18,887 bases of DNA from CAKSQL01 sp045606465 (GTDB lineage Bacteria > Bacillota > Clostridia > UBA1381). Position 1 is the first letter of the stretch. Every line of letters begins with the position of its first letter. Below, piece after piece: positions 1 to 7,714 of this stretch. The notes below the pieces were generated by a model. It had not been told where the DNA came from. It did not search any database and saw nothing but the letters and a program-made list of their open reading frames with translations. The position numbers and the translations under genes were made by a program. Location: positions 1-18,887 of the forward strand of contig JAZURZ010000158.1 in the NCBI GenBank assembly GCA_045606465.1, in the 5' to 3' direction.

Positions 1-1
1 C

Positions 2-139
2 ATTAAAAATATTTTGTATGGAAAAAGTCGAAATCCAGGAATAATCACATTAAAAATGCTCTGTGACGGATTAGAAATATCTTTGGCGGAATTTTTTAAT
101 ACTGAAGAATTTGAAAATCTTGAACAAGAAATAAAATAA
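2..139 (+). CDS. XRE-family HTH regulator, C-terminal fragment
   Basis: The open frame enters from the left edge and ends at TAA 137-139, giving 45 residues. It reads NILYGKSRNPGIITLKMLC, followed by a short stretch ending SLAEFF. This matches the last helices of the Cro/C1 (XRE) helix-turn-helix domain: the recognition-helix end, the typical 'P-xxxTL-x-x-L-C-x-L-x-I-x-x-x-E-F-F' pattern, then a short acidic tail. Proteins of this kind bind DNA as small repressors. The recognition helix itself is mostly off the window, so the target cannot be judged. A terminator follows directly, so it is probably transcribed separately from recG. Confidence 0.72.
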   Translation: MKNILYGKSRNPGIITLKMLCDGLEISLAEFFNTEEFENLEQEIK

Positions 140-152
140 AAGATATAATAAC

Positions 153-183
153 AAAAGGGAGCAGTGGTTCACTGCTCCTTTTA
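153..183 (+). terminator. Rho-independent terminator after the XRE gene
   Basis: GGAGCAGTG (158-166) and CACTGCTCC (170-178) form a perfect 9-bp stem with a 3-nt loop, followed by TTTT. An AAAA run sits on the 5' side, so the structure could also stop transcription from the other strand. Confidence 0.9.
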
Positions 184-244
184 TTGCTCTTGGGGTTGTT
201 TTTATAACCATATTTTTAAGATGTTTTTCTTTAAAAGAATAATA

Positions 245-273
245 TTGACAAAAAAAGAGATAGAGAATAAAAT
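245..273 (+). promoter_or_regulatory. Predicted sigma-A promoter of recG
   Basis: A perfect -35 TTGACA (245-250) and a -10 TAAAAT (268-273) are 17 bp apart. A TATAAT also lies at 273-278, but its spacing of 22 bp is too long for this -35. It lies just after the upstream terminator and about 50 bp before the recG start. Confidence 0.7.
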
Positions 274-323
274 ATAATCAGGATATATTGAAATTATTGC
301 TGAAAAGAGGTGATTTTTTAAAG

Positions 324-2345
324 GTGAGAATAAGAGATTTATATGGCATTGGCGAAAAAAAGGCAGAGTATTTTGAAAAAAAGGGAATATACACAACTAA
401 AGACCTTTTAAGATTTTTCCCAAGAGATTACGAGGACAGAACAAAAATTTATGACATTTCTGAGCTTAAAGAGGGCGACGAGGTATGTGTGCGTGCAAGA
501 GTAATTTCAACAGTAAAGGAAACACGCATCAGAAAAAATATGACAATATACACCATGAAGGTTGCCGATGAGAGCGGAGCCATGTCTATAATATGGTACA
601 ACAATCGCTTTGTAAAAAATCAGTTTAAGACAGATGATGAATATATATTTTTTGGAAAAATAAGCAGAAATCGTGGAATGTGGGAAATGGCAAATCCCAT
701 TTATGAAAGGCTTAAAAATCAGCGATATACTGGGAAAATTATGCCTATATATCCATTAAGCAACGGAATCACACAAAAAGCTATTCAGGCAGCAACCGAG
801 CAGGCGCTTTTGCATTGTGAAAAAGAAGAGGAGTTTTTGCCTTATGCTTTGCGTATGGAAAATGAACTTGCCGAGATAAATTTTTCTTTTAAAAATATTC
901 ACTATCCTGCCGACTTTAATGCCCTTGGTACTGCACACAAGCGTTTTGCTTTTGAGGAACTTTATCTTTTGAGCCTTGCTCTTATGAAACGCAAAGATGA
1001 TACAAAGGTAGTAAAAAAAATACCCTTTTCGGATTTGGAATGTCGCAGGGAGCTTATAGAAAAATTGCCATTTGCACTTACCAATGCGCAAGAAAGGGTA
1101 ATAGAAGAAATTTGCGCAGATTTTTCGCGCGGAAAGCTTATGACTCGTCTTGTTCAGGGGGACGTAGGCTCGGGCAAAACTGCGGTTGCAGCAGTAGCAA
1201 TGTATATAGCAGTTAAAAATGGTTTTCAGGTTTGCCTGATGGCGCCTACCGAGATACTTGCACACCAGCATTTTGAAACATTTTTGGAGTTTTTTAAAGA
1301 CTTGGGCGTAAAAATTGAGCTTTTATGCTCAAGCACCAAAAACAAAAAAGAGGTGTATAAAAAAATTACGACGGGAGAGGCAGAGGTTGTAATCGGAACC
1401 CATGCCGTGATACAAAAAGATGTAATTTTCAAAAATCTCGGACTTGTGGTGGCAGATGAGCAGCACAGATTTGGTGTGGCACAACGTGCGGCTTTAGCAA
1501 GCAAGGGCGACAATCCTCATTTTCTTGTTATGAGCGCAACTCCCATTCCAAGAACCCTTGCACTTATTCTTTATGGAGATTTGGACATATCAATACTCGA
1601 TGAGCTCCCGCCTGGAAGAAAAATGGTGAAAACCTATGCGGTGGGTGAAAAAATGAGAGAGAGAGTAGAGGCATTTATAGAAAAAAATGTGTCGGCAGGC
1701 TCTCAATGCTATGTGGTATGTCCCTTGATTGAGGAAACTGAGAAAAGCGATTTAAATAATGCAAAGGACATTTGTGAACATTTTAAGACACTTTTTCCGC
1801 AATTTACAACAGGGCTTATTCATGGAAGAATGAAAACAAAGGAAAAAGACGAAATCATGGAAAAATTTGTTGCCAAAAAAATTGACATCCTTGTATCCAC
1901 GACAGTTATAGAGGTGGGAGTGAACGTGCCTTCAAGCAACATAATGATAATAGAAAATGCCGAAAGATTTGGTCTTTCCCAACTGCATCAGCTAAGGGGC
2001 AGAGTGGGAAGAGGAGCCGAGCAGGCGTATTGCATACTATTTTCCGATGGCGGCAGCGAAATTACAAAGAAGAGATTAAAGACCATGTGCTCTTCAAACG
2101 ATGGCTTTTATATTTCAGAGCAGGACTTAAAATTAAGAGGCCCTGGAGATTTTTTCGGAACACGCCAGCATGGCTTGCCCGAGTTAAAAGCTGCCAATCT
2201 TTTTGAGGATATGGAAATTTTAAAAAAGGCACAACAAGCCGCTATTAAAACTATATCGGGAGAACTTGAATTTGGTTTGGGCGAGGAGGAAGTTCTTTTT
2301 AAAAGGGTGAGCCAAATCCTTAGCGAGGAGAACATAATCAATTAA
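324..2345 (+). CDS. recG: ATP-dependent DNA helicase RecG
   Basis: RecG is the double-stranded-DNA translocase that regresses stalled replication forks and processes branched recombination intermediates. The protein has 673 residues, close to the family's usual 680. An N-terminal helix-hairpin-type stretch (DLYGIGEKKAEYFEKKGI) and an OB-fold wedge domain (about residues 50-150) precede the superfamily 2 motor: Walker A GDVGSGKT near residue 280, box II DEQHRFG near 377, SATPIPRTLAL near 403 and motif VI QLRGRVGRG near 555. GTG 324 is chosen as start because AGAGGTGAT (305-313) sits a proper distance upstream. An in-frame TTG at 288 would place that ribosome site inside the gene. It has its own promoter. 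In related genomes recG commonly precedes rsmD and coaD, as here. Confidence 0.97.
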   Translation: MRIRDLYGIGEKKAEYFEKKGIYTTKDLLRFFPRDYEDRTKIYDISELKEGDEVCVRARVISTVKETRIRKNMTIYTMKVADESGAMSIIWYNNRFVKNQFKTDDEYIFFGKISRNRGMWEMANPIYERLKNQRYTGKIMPIYPLSNGITQKAIQAATEQALLHCEKEEEFLPYALRMENELAEINFSFKNIHYPADFNALGTAHKRFAFEELYLLSLALMKRKDDTKVVKKIPFSDLECRRELIEKLPFALTNAQERVIEEICADFSRGKLMTRLVQGDVGSGKTAVAAVAMYIAVKNGFQVCLMAPTEILAHQHFETFLEFFKDLGVKIELLCSSTKNKKEVYKKITTGEAEVVIGTHAVIQKDVIFKNLGLVVADEQHRFGVAQRAALASKGDNPHFLVMSATPIPRTLALILYGDLDISILDELPPGRKMVKTYAVGEKMRERVEAFIEKNVSAGSQCYVVCPLIEETEKSDLNNAKDICEHFKTLFPQFTTGLIHGRMKTKEKDEIMEKFVAKKIDILVSTTVIEVGVNVPSSNIMIIENAERFGLSQLHQLRGRVGRGAEQAYCILFSDGGSEITKKRLKTMCSSNDGFYISEQDLKLRGPGDFFGTRQHGLPELKAANLFEDMEILKKAQQAAIKTISGELEFGLGEEEVLFKRVSQILSEENIIN

Positions 2346-2434
2346 AAATAACAAAAAATTTATGCGGTGTTTTTGAAAAAAGTATTTTTTTGTTGGATAA
2401 TTTGTAAAAATAATAAAAAATTTCTTAAATTCTG

Positions 2435-2463
2435 TTGACCTTTTTCGTATTTTGATATACAAT
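2435..2463 (+). promoter_or_regulatory. Predicted sigma-A promoter of rsmD-coaD
   Basis: TTGACC (2435-2440) and TACAAT (2458-2463) are 17 bp apart. The AT-rich stretch just upstream (2397-2416) is identical to one upstream of the hrcA promoter. It lies in the 192-bp recG-rsmD spacer, in which I see no convincing GC-rich terminator. Confidence 0.72.
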
Positions 2464-2537
2464 ATATAGGGTATGGGTTTTAAAAATAATTTTTTAAATG
2501 GCCAATAGCCCAAAAAAGGCAGAAAGGAAGATACCTT

Positions 2538-3083
2538 GTGAGAGTAATTTCAGGTTCACGACGTGGCCGAAAATTGATTTCCTTCGAGGGGGATTCCATA
2601 CGCCCTACTACCGACAGAGTTAAGGAAGCAATTTTCAATCTGATTTGGGAGTTTGTCCCCAAAAGCAGAGTGCTTGACCTGTTCGGCGGCAGCGGTGCTT
2701 TGGCTGTAGAGGCGCTCAGCCGTGGTGCAGAAGGCGCAGTTATTGTAGATAAAAGCAAAGCATCTGTTGATGTGATTTTAAAAAACCTTGATATAACAGG
2801 TTTTTTGGACAAGGCTGATGTCAGACTTTTATCGGCTCAGGAATTTCTTGATTCTTGCGACAGGAAATTTGACATAATTTTTCTTGACCCGCCCTATAAC
2901 AAGGGTTTTGCACTTCCTGTCCTTATGAAAATATCCGAAAAAGAACTTTTAACTGATGAAGGCATTGTCGTTTTAGAAAGCGACTCAGGTGATGCGTTTG
3001 GCGAAATTGACGGAATGGAAATTTTGAAAGAAAGAAAATATGGCAGAACCTATGTCACAATTTACAAAAGAAAATCCGAGTAA
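2538..3083 (+). CDS. rsmD: 16S rRNA (guanine966-N2)-methyltransferase RsmD
   Basis: RsmD transfers a methyl group from S-adenosylmethionine to N2 of G966 (E. coli numbering) in 16S rRNA during 30S assembly. The 181-residue protein has the Rossmann methyltransferase layout: an SAM-binding motif VLDLFGGSGALAVEAL from residue 45, an acidic strand end (VIVDKS) and the catalytic DPPY motif at residues 117-120, typical of N6-adenine/N2-guanine methylases. The N-terminal MRVISGSRRGRKL and the RPTTDRVKEAIFN segment are signatures of this family. Start GTG 2538 follows AGAAAGGAAG (2521-2530). It heads a probable operon with coaD. Confidence 0.96.
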   Translation: MRVISGSRRGRKLISFEGDSIRPTTDRVKEAIFNLIWEFVPKSRVLDLFGGSGALAVEALSRGAEGAVIVDKSKASVDVILKNLDITGFLDKADVRLLSAQEFLDSCDRKFDIIFLDPPYNKGFALPVLMKISEKELLTDEGIVVLESDSGDAFGEIDGMEILKERKYGRTYVTIYKRKSE

Positions 3084-3141
3084 AATTTTTGCTCGGGCCG
3101 ACAACATTTGTAAAAGGCGAAGGAAAGGATGTAATCTGATT

Positions 3142-3618
3142 TTGAGAATTGCAGTTTATCCGGGAAGCTTTGACCCCATAACCAATGGACATCTTGATAT
3201 TATCAGACGTGCTTCAAAAATCTACGATAAAGTTATTGTGGGAGTCTTGGACAACATAAATAAAAAGCCTTTGTTTTCCGCAAAAGAACGTTGCGAAATG
3301 ATTAAAAAGGTTACAAGGGACATAGAAAATGTTGACTGCGACACCTTTAATGGACTTTTGGTGGATTTTGCAAAAAAGAAAAATGCAAGCGTTATCGTCA
3401 AGGGCTTGCGTACAGTGGCAGATTTTGAGTATGAATTTCAAATGGCACTTTTAAATAAGGCACTAAACCCTGAATTTGAAACTGTATTTATGATGACGAA
3501 TACAAAATATTCTTACATCAGCTCAAGCATGGTTAAAGAGGTTGCAAAATACAAAGGCAGCTTAGAGGGGCTTATACCGTGCGACATACTTGAAACAGTA
3601 AAGGAAAAATATAAATAA
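3142..3618 (+). CDS. coaD: Phosphopantetheine adenylyltransferase CoaD
   Basis: CoaD joins 4'-phosphopantetheine and ATP into dephospho-CoA, the penultimate step of CoA synthesis. The protein has 158 residues, the normal family length. It begins RIAVYPGSFDPITNGHLDII, with the nucleotidyltransferase TxGH motif at residues 14-17, and carries the ISSSMVKEVA signature from residue 126. The start is TTG 3142, preceded by AAGGAAAGGA (3120-3129). The frame stays open upstream to 3040, but that extension overlaps rsmD and has no family similarity. The gene follows rsmD by 58 nt, with no terminator between, so they are probably co-transcribed. A CoaX-like protein of the same pathway lies 8 kb downstream. 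Confidence 0.96.
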   Translation: MRIAVYPGSFDPITNGHLDIIRRASKIYDKVIVGVLDNINKKPLFSAKERCEMIKKVTRDIENVDCDTFNGLLVDFAKKKNASVIVKGLRTVADFEYEFQMALLNKALNPEFETVFMMTNTKYSYISSSMVKEVAKYKGSLEGLIPCDILETVKEKYK

Positions 3619-3634
3619 AAAGGGAGTTTTAGCT

Positions 3635-4078
3635 ATGGAAATTATGGAAATCATCGACATGATGGAGGAAACAGTTGATAAGGCACCTGTGGTACCATTG
3701 AGCGGAAAAATATTGTTGGACAAGGAAGCAATTCTTGACTACATTCAGGAAATGCGTCTGGTTTTCCCCGATGAGCTCAAAGAGGCAAAGTGGGTAAAGG
3801 GCGAAAGACAAAGAATTTTGTCAGAGGCTGAGGCAAAGGCTGAAGAAATGATTAAAAACGCCGAAGAAAAAATGATTCAGATGGTGGACGAAAACGAAAT
3901 AACACGTCAGGCTTATGAGCGTGCAAGTGTTATTGAAAATGATGCAAAGAACTTTGAGGCACAAATAAAGGCAGATGCAGACCAATACTTAAACAGCATG
4001 CTTAATGTGCTTGAAAGAGATTTGGACGTACTTATTAAAAAAGTTCAGGACGACAAAATGGAATATAACAACAAATAA
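3635..4078 (+). CDS. Coiled-coil protein of unknown function
   Basis: I cannot assign a function. The 147-residue product has a short acidic N-terminus (about residues 1-35, including PLSGKILLDKEAILDYI), then one long, highly charged Ala/Glu/Lys-rich helix from about residue 45 to the end with heptad-like spacing. It has no signal peptide or membrane segment. This composition recalls the stalk of F0 subunit b or V-type subunit E/H and the coiled coils of DivIVA-like proteins, and such proteins next to coaD in clostridia are often loosely labelled ATPase. No Walker motif is present, so that label is not supported. ATG 3635 has AGGGAG (3621-3626) 8 nt upstream. It lies 16 nt after coaD and ends before a terminator, so it is the last gene of the rsmD operon. 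Confidence 0.88.
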   Translation: MEIMEIIDMMEETVDKAPVVPLSGKILLDKEAILDYIQEMRLVFPDELKEAKWVKGERQRILSEAEAKAEEMIKNAEEKMIQMVDENEITRQAYERASVIENDAKNFEAQIKADADQYLNSMLNVLERDLDVLIKKVQDDKMEYNNK

Positions 4079-4094
4079 TCAAGATATGATGTTC

Positions 4095-4146
4095 AGGCTT
4101 GGCCGAAGGGGAAAGGTTTTGCTCTTCGGCTATAGCCTTTATTTCT
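4095..4146 (+). terminator. Terminator closing the rsmD-coaD operon
   Basis: GCCGAAG (4102-4108) pairs with CTTCGGC (4124-4130), and the outer AGGCT (4095-4099) pairs with AGCCT (4134-4138). TTTATTTCTTT follows. The interrupted stem and imperfect U-tract make it moderate rather than certain. Confidence 0.7.
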
Positions 4147-4211
4147 TTATGAAAAAGATATAAATTTAAAACAAAAAATATTATTTTTAAAAATATGAGG
4201 AGGAAGAAAAA

Positions 4212-5882
4212 ATGCTTTCAGATATAGAAATTGCACAAGGCGCAAAAATGCTGCCCATAACAGAGGTTGCAGCTGGTCTTGGAATTAAAGAAGATGAACT
4301 TGAGCTTTATGGGAAATATAAGGCAAAAATGTCGGAGGAGCTTGTGAAAAGAGTTTCCGAAAATCCTGACGGAAAGTTGATTTTAGTGACTGCCATAAAT
4401 CCTACACCTGCAGGCGAGGGAAAAACAACTACCACTGTGGGATTGGGAGATGCCATGAGCCGCCTTGGTAAAAGATGCGTACTTGCTTTAAGAGAACCCT
4501 CTATGGGCCCTGTCATGGGTGTAAAAGGCGGTGCGGCAGGCGGCGGCTACAGCCAGGTTGTGCCAATGGAGGATATTAATCTTCATTTTACTGGAGATAT
4601 GCATGCAATAACTGCTGCAAATAATCTTTTGTCTGCTATGATAGACAATCATATACATCAGGGAAACGAGCTTGACATAGATGTTTCAAATATAGTTTTC
4701 AAGCGTGTGCTTGACATGAACGACAGAGCATTGAGAAACGTGGTTGTAGCTTTAGGCGGCAAAATAAATGGCGTACCAAGAGAAGATGGCTTTATGATAA
4801 CAGTTGCATCTGAAATTATGGCAATACTTTGCCTTGCAAAAGACCTTGCAGACCTTAAAAAAAGACTTGGAAATATTTTGGTGGCATATAATCGCCAAGG
4901 CGAGCCTGTCTTTGCACGTGACTTAAAGGCAGACGGTGCCATGACAGTGCTTTTAAAGGACGCAATAAAGCCAAATCTTGTTCAGACTCTTGAAAACACA
5001 CCTTGCTTTATTCATGGAGGTCCATTTGCAAATATTGCACATGGCTGCAACAGCGTGACCGCAACAAAGCTTGCTCTTAAAATGGGTGATTATGCAATTA
5101 CCGAGGCAGGCTTTGGTGCAGATTTGGGTGCTGAAAAGTTTATGGATATAAAATGCCGCTTTGCAGGACTAAAACCCGATGCAGTAGTTTTGGTTGCCAC
5201 TGTGCGTGCATTAAAGTACAATGGCGGTGTGCCTAAGACGGAGTTAAAAAATCCTGATTTGGAGGCACTTAAAAAGGGTATAGTAAACCTTGAAAAGCAT
5301 ATTGAGAATATGCAAAAATATGGCGTAGGTGTAGTTGTTGCAATAAACAGATTTGATACCGATTCTGAAGAAGAGCTTGAATTTGTTAAAGAGGCTTGCA
5401 GAAAGTATAACGTTGAGTGTTCTCTTTCCGAGGTATTTGCAAAAGGCGGAGAAGGCGGAATTGACCTTGCAAAGAAGGTTATAAAAAAGATTGAGGAATG
5501 TCCTTCAAATTTTGCTCCGCTTTATGACGAAAAGCTTTCCATAAAGGAAAAGATTGACATAATTGTTAAAGAAATTTATGGAGGAAAGGGCGCAAGCTAC
5601 ACCACAAAGGCAGAAAAGCAAATAAAGAGTCTGGAGGCTTTAGGTCTTGACAAAATGCCAATATGTATGGCAAAAACCCAATACTCACTCTCAGATGACC
5701 CCACAAAGCTTGGACGTCCTGAGGATTTTGTTGTGACTGTGGCAAGAGTGAGAGTTTCTAACGGTGCTGGATTTATAGTTGTTGAAACAGGGGATATTAT
5801 GGTTATGCCAGGACTTCCAAAGGTTCCTGCAGCAAACAAAATTGACATTGATGAGGATGGAAAGATAACAGGCTTATTCTAA
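4212..5882 (+). CDS. fhs: Formate--tetrahydrofolate ligase
   Basis: This enzyme condenses formate, ATP and tetrahydrofolate to 10-formyl-THF. In anaerobes this is the entry to the methyl branch of the Wood-Ljungdahl pathway or a source of one-carbon units for purines. The protein has 556 residues, the standard length. The nucleotide-binding loop NPTPAGEGKTTTT starts at residue 63. FTGDMHAITAANNLLSAMIDN and the C-terminal VARVRVSNGAGFIVV are strongly conserved in the family. The start ATG follows GAGGAGG (4197-4203). I see no convincing promoter in the 130-bp spacer before it, apart from AT-rich sequence. tsaE follows after 29 nt. Fhs alone does not prove acetogenesis, since many fermenting clostridia have it. 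Confidence 0.97.
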   Translation: MLSDIEIAQGAKMLPITEVAAGLGIKEDELELYGKYKAKMSEELVKRVSENPDGKLILVTAINPTPAGEGKTTTTVGLGDAMSRLGKRCVLALREPSMGPVMGVKGGAAGGGYSQVVPMEDINLHFTGDMHAITAANNLLSAMIDNHIHQGNELDIDVSNIVFKRVLDMNDRALRNVVVALGGKINGVPREDGFMITVASEIMAILCLAKDLADLKKRLGNILVAYNRQGEPVFARDLKADGAMTVLLKDAIKPNLVQTLENTPCFIHGGPFANIAHGCNSVTATKLALKMGDYAITEAGFGADLGAEKFMDIKCRFAGLKPDAVVLVATVRALKYNGGVPKTELKNPDLEALKKGIVNLEKHIENMQKYGVGVVVAINRFDTDSEEELEFVKEACRKYNVECSLSEVFAKGGEGGIDLAKKVIKKIEECPSNFAPLYDEKLSIKEKIDIIVKEIYGGKGASYTTKAEKQIKSLEALGLDKMPICMAKTQYSLSDDPTKLGRPEDFVVTVARVRVSNGAGFIVVETGDIMVMPGLPKVPAANKIDIDEDGKITGLF

Positions 5883-5911
5883 AATCACGCATAAAAAAGG
5901 AGGGTGGGAGC

Positions 5912-6340
5912 TTGGAAATTTATAAGTCGGAAAGTCCTCATAAAACCGAGGAAATTGCCATAGAGTTTTCAAAAAGGCTCAAAATCGGCGATGTTGTCAC
6001 ATTGGATGGTGACCTTGGCGCAGGCAAAACTGCCTTTACTCAAGGGGTTGCAAAGGGACTTGGTGTAAAAGATTATGTTAGCAGTCCCACCTTTACCATT
6101 ATAAATTGCTATGAGGGTAATATGCCAATATATCATTTTGATGTCTATCGCATTGAGGGTTGTGACGAAATGTATGAAATAGGATATGATGAATATGTAG
6201 GCGGTGATGGAATTGCCCTGATAGAATGGTCGGAAAAAATTGCCGATATTCTACCTCTGCCAAGATACCAAATTGTTATTTCAAGGGATGAAGAAAAGGG
6301 CGACGAGTTTCGCAATATTGTTATAAATCATTTGATTTAG
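5912..6340 (+). CDS. tsaE: tRNA t6A biosynthesis ATPase TsaE
   Basis: TsaE is the P-loop ATPase that works with TsaB and TsaD to transfer threonylcarbamoyl to A37 of ANN-decoding tRNAs. The protein has 142 residues, a usual size. Walker A is GDLGAGKT (33-40). The switch-like VSSPTFTI (56-63), HFDVYRI (75-81) and EWSEKI (105-110) segments are family signatures. The start is TTG 5912, supported by a very strong AAAAAGGAGGGTG upstream. Together with tsaB it forms the common tsaE-tsaB pair; tsaD is not in the window. It is probably co-transcribed with fhs (29-nt gap without a terminator). Confidence 0.96.
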   Translation: MEIYKSESPHKTEEIAIEFSKRLKIGDVVTLDGDLGAGKTAFTQGVAKGLGVKDYVSSPTFTIINCYEGNMPIYHFDVYRIEGCDEMYEIGYDEYVGGDGIALIEWSEKIADILPLPRYQIVISRDEEKGDEFRNIVINHLI

Positions 6341-6353
6341 GGGATAAAATGTT

Positions 6354-7073
6354 ATGAAAATTCTTTCAGTTGATACCTCGGCAAATGTGGCGTCTGCAGC
6401 ACTCGTGTGTGACGGGCGACTCATTTGTGAAAATATTTTAAATCATAAAAAAACTCATTCAGAGAAAATTATGCCCATGATAGACCAAATATTAAAGGAT
6501 GCAGAAATTGACATTGGGGATATAGACCTTTTTGCAGTGGCAAATGGTCCAGGTTCTTTTACAGGCTTAAGAATAGGTGTTTCTACAATAAAAGCACTTG
6601 CTCATGCAACAAATAAGCCAATTGTCGGAATAAGCACCTTAGAGGGGCTTGCATATAATCTTTTTGATGCAGAGGGAATTATATGCCCAATAATGGACGC
6701 AAGGCGTTCCCAGGTGTATAATGCATTGTATTTTTGGGAAAATGGAGAACTTATTGAAAAAACTCCTCCACGTGCTTTGGCAATTCATGAGTGTCTTAAA
6801 GAGCTTGAGAATGAAAAAAGAGTCTATTTTCTTGGCGACGGAGTAGAAGCTTATAAAGAGGAAATTAAAAATGTGATGGGAGAAAGGGCAGTAATTGTTC
6901 CCTTTACCTGTCTTTTACAAAGGGCATCTTCACTTGCGGCAATAGCAGAGAAAAGGGTAAGCTTGGGCGAGCTTGAAAGCTATCAGAGTCTTATGCCATT
7001 TTATCTTAGAAAGCCTCAGGCAGAACGTGAATATGATGAGAAAATTAAGTTGGGAAAGGAAAAAGAAAAATGA
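6354..7073 (+). CDS. tsaB: tRNA t6A biosynthesis protein TsaB
   Basis: TsaB is the scaffold partner of TsaD in forming t6A at position 37 of tRNAs; it has the ASKHA fold but normally no catalysis of its own. The protein has 239 residues. The N-terminus MKILSVDTSANVASAAL and the hallmark GPGSFTGLRIG (65-75) identify it. ATG 6354 has AGGGGAT upstream and lies 13 nt after tsaE. Its TGA stop overlaps the ATG of rpiB (ATGA at 7070-7073), suggesting translational coupling. In many Bacillota rimI and tsaD follow tsaB; here rpiB takes that place. The last 20 residues are very rich in Lys and Glu. Confidence 0.96.
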   Translation: MKILSVDTSANVASAALVCDGRLICENILNHKKTHSEKIMPMIDQILKDAEIDIGDIDLFAVANGPGSFTGLRIGVSTIKALAHATNKPIVGISTLEGLAYNLFDAEGIICPIMDARRSQVYNALYFWENGELIEKTPPRALAIHECLKELENEKRVYFLGDGVEAYKEEIKNVMGERAVIVPFTCLLQRASSLAAIAEKRVSLGELESYQSLMPFYLRKPQAEREYDEKIKLGKEKEK

Positions 7074-7504
7074 TAATAATAGGCAGCGACCATGGCGGAT
7101 ATGAGTTAAAAAATCACATAATAGAGCATTTGAAAGGGCTGGGAATAGAATATAAGGACTCAGGATGCTTTTCTGAGGAAAGCGTTGATTATCCCGACAT
7201 AGCAAAGCTTGTGTGCGACGAGGTGGTTTTGGACAACTCAAAAAAAGGAATACTTGTCTGCGGAACAGGAATAGGAATAAGCATAGCGGCAAATAAAATA
7301 AAGGGTATTCGAGCAGCTTTGTGTTCAGACGAGTACAGCGCAAAAATGTGCCGACGTCACAACAACGCAAATGTTCTTTGCCTCGGCGGTCGTGTCATGG
7401 GCAGAGAGCTTGCTTTTGGTATTGTTGATGCTTACCTTAATGAGGAATTTGAGGGAGGCAGACATGCAAGCAGAGTGAACAAAATTTCAGAACTCGAAAA
7501 ATAG
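7070..7504 (+). CDS. rpiB: Ribose-5-phosphate isomerase B
   Basis: RpiB interconverts ribose 5-phosphate and ribulose 5-phosphate in the non-oxidative pentose phosphate pathway. The 144-residue protein is a normal RpiB/LacAB-family member. It has SDHGGYELK (6-14), the catalytic cysteine C64 in GILVCGTGIGIS, the RRHNNANVLCLGGR stretch with an active-site His at 97, and GGRHASRV near the C-terminus. The start overlaps the tsaB stop by 4 nt; the ribosome site is GGGAAAGGA (7052-7060) inside tsaB. An allose-6-phosphate or galactose-6-phosphate isomerase is possible for this fold, but there are no sugar-specific neighbours. A terminator follows. Confidence 0.94.
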   Translation: MIIIGSDHGGYELKNHIIEHLKGLGIEYKDSGCFSEESVDYPDIAKLVCDEVVLDNSKKGILVCGTGIGISIAANKIKGIRAALCSDEYSAKMCRRHNNANVLCLGGRVMGRELAFGIVDAYLNEEFEGGRHASRVNKISELEK

Positions 7505-7522
7505 ACTTTGTAAAAAATGCAC

Positions 7523-7566
7523 AAAAAAGCAGTAGAAGATTTTAACAATCCGATACTGCTTTTTTT
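7523..7566 (+). terminator. Rho-independent terminator after rpiB
   Basis: An A-run and GCAGTA (to 7534) pair with TACTGC (from 7554) plus a 7-T run, with a loop of about 19 nt. It closes the fhs-tsaE-tsaB-rpiB unit and is symmetric enough to work in both directions. Confidence 0.82.
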
Positions 7567-7594
7567 GATTGAAAAATAAAAATAGTGGTATATA
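7565..7594 (+). promoter_or_regulatory. Candidate promoter of the EF-G paralogue
   Basis: TTGATT (7565-7570) and TATATA (7589-7594) are 18 bp apart, with an extended -10 TG at 7586-7587. The -35 begins inside the T-run of the preceding terminator. The region is very AT-rich, so alternative -10 boxes exist. Confidence 0.45.
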
Positions 7595-7610
7595 TTAAAT
7601 AGATAAATTT

Positions 7611-7630
7611 ATTATATTTTAAAATATAAT
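7611..7630 (+). repeat. Perfect 20-bp palindrome upstream of the EF-G paralogue
   Basis: ATTATATTTT (7611-7620) is followed directly by its exact reverse complement AAAATATAAT (7621-7630). It lies just downstream of the predicted promoter and about 85 bp before the start codon. It could be an operator, but it is pure A/T and could also be chance. Confidence 0.5.
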
Positions 7631-7714
7631 AAAAATAATGAATTTTTCAGCACAAAAAAACGTGCTAAAAAAGAGAAAAACTTTAAAAATCTAAATTGTC
7701 AGGAGGAAAAACTT

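Noticed and set aside
288..323. 12-codon extension of recG from TTG 288
   Set aside because: It contains the likely Shine-Dalgarno AGAGGTGAT, so translation more likely starts at GTG 324.
756..1271. 171-residue open frame on the minus strand within recG
   Set aside because: The plus strand encodes conserved RecG helicase sequence here; the minus frame has no family likeness.
2346..2420. Possible terminator after recG from AACAAAAAA and TTTTTTTGTT
   Set aside because: The stem would be almost all A/T with a long loop and no GC-rich core, so I do not call it.
3040..3141. In-frame 34-codon N-terminal extension of coaD
   Set aside because: It overlaps rsmD, lacks similarity to CoaD proteins and would bury the ribosome site at 3120-3129. 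The family N-terminus begins at TTG 3142.
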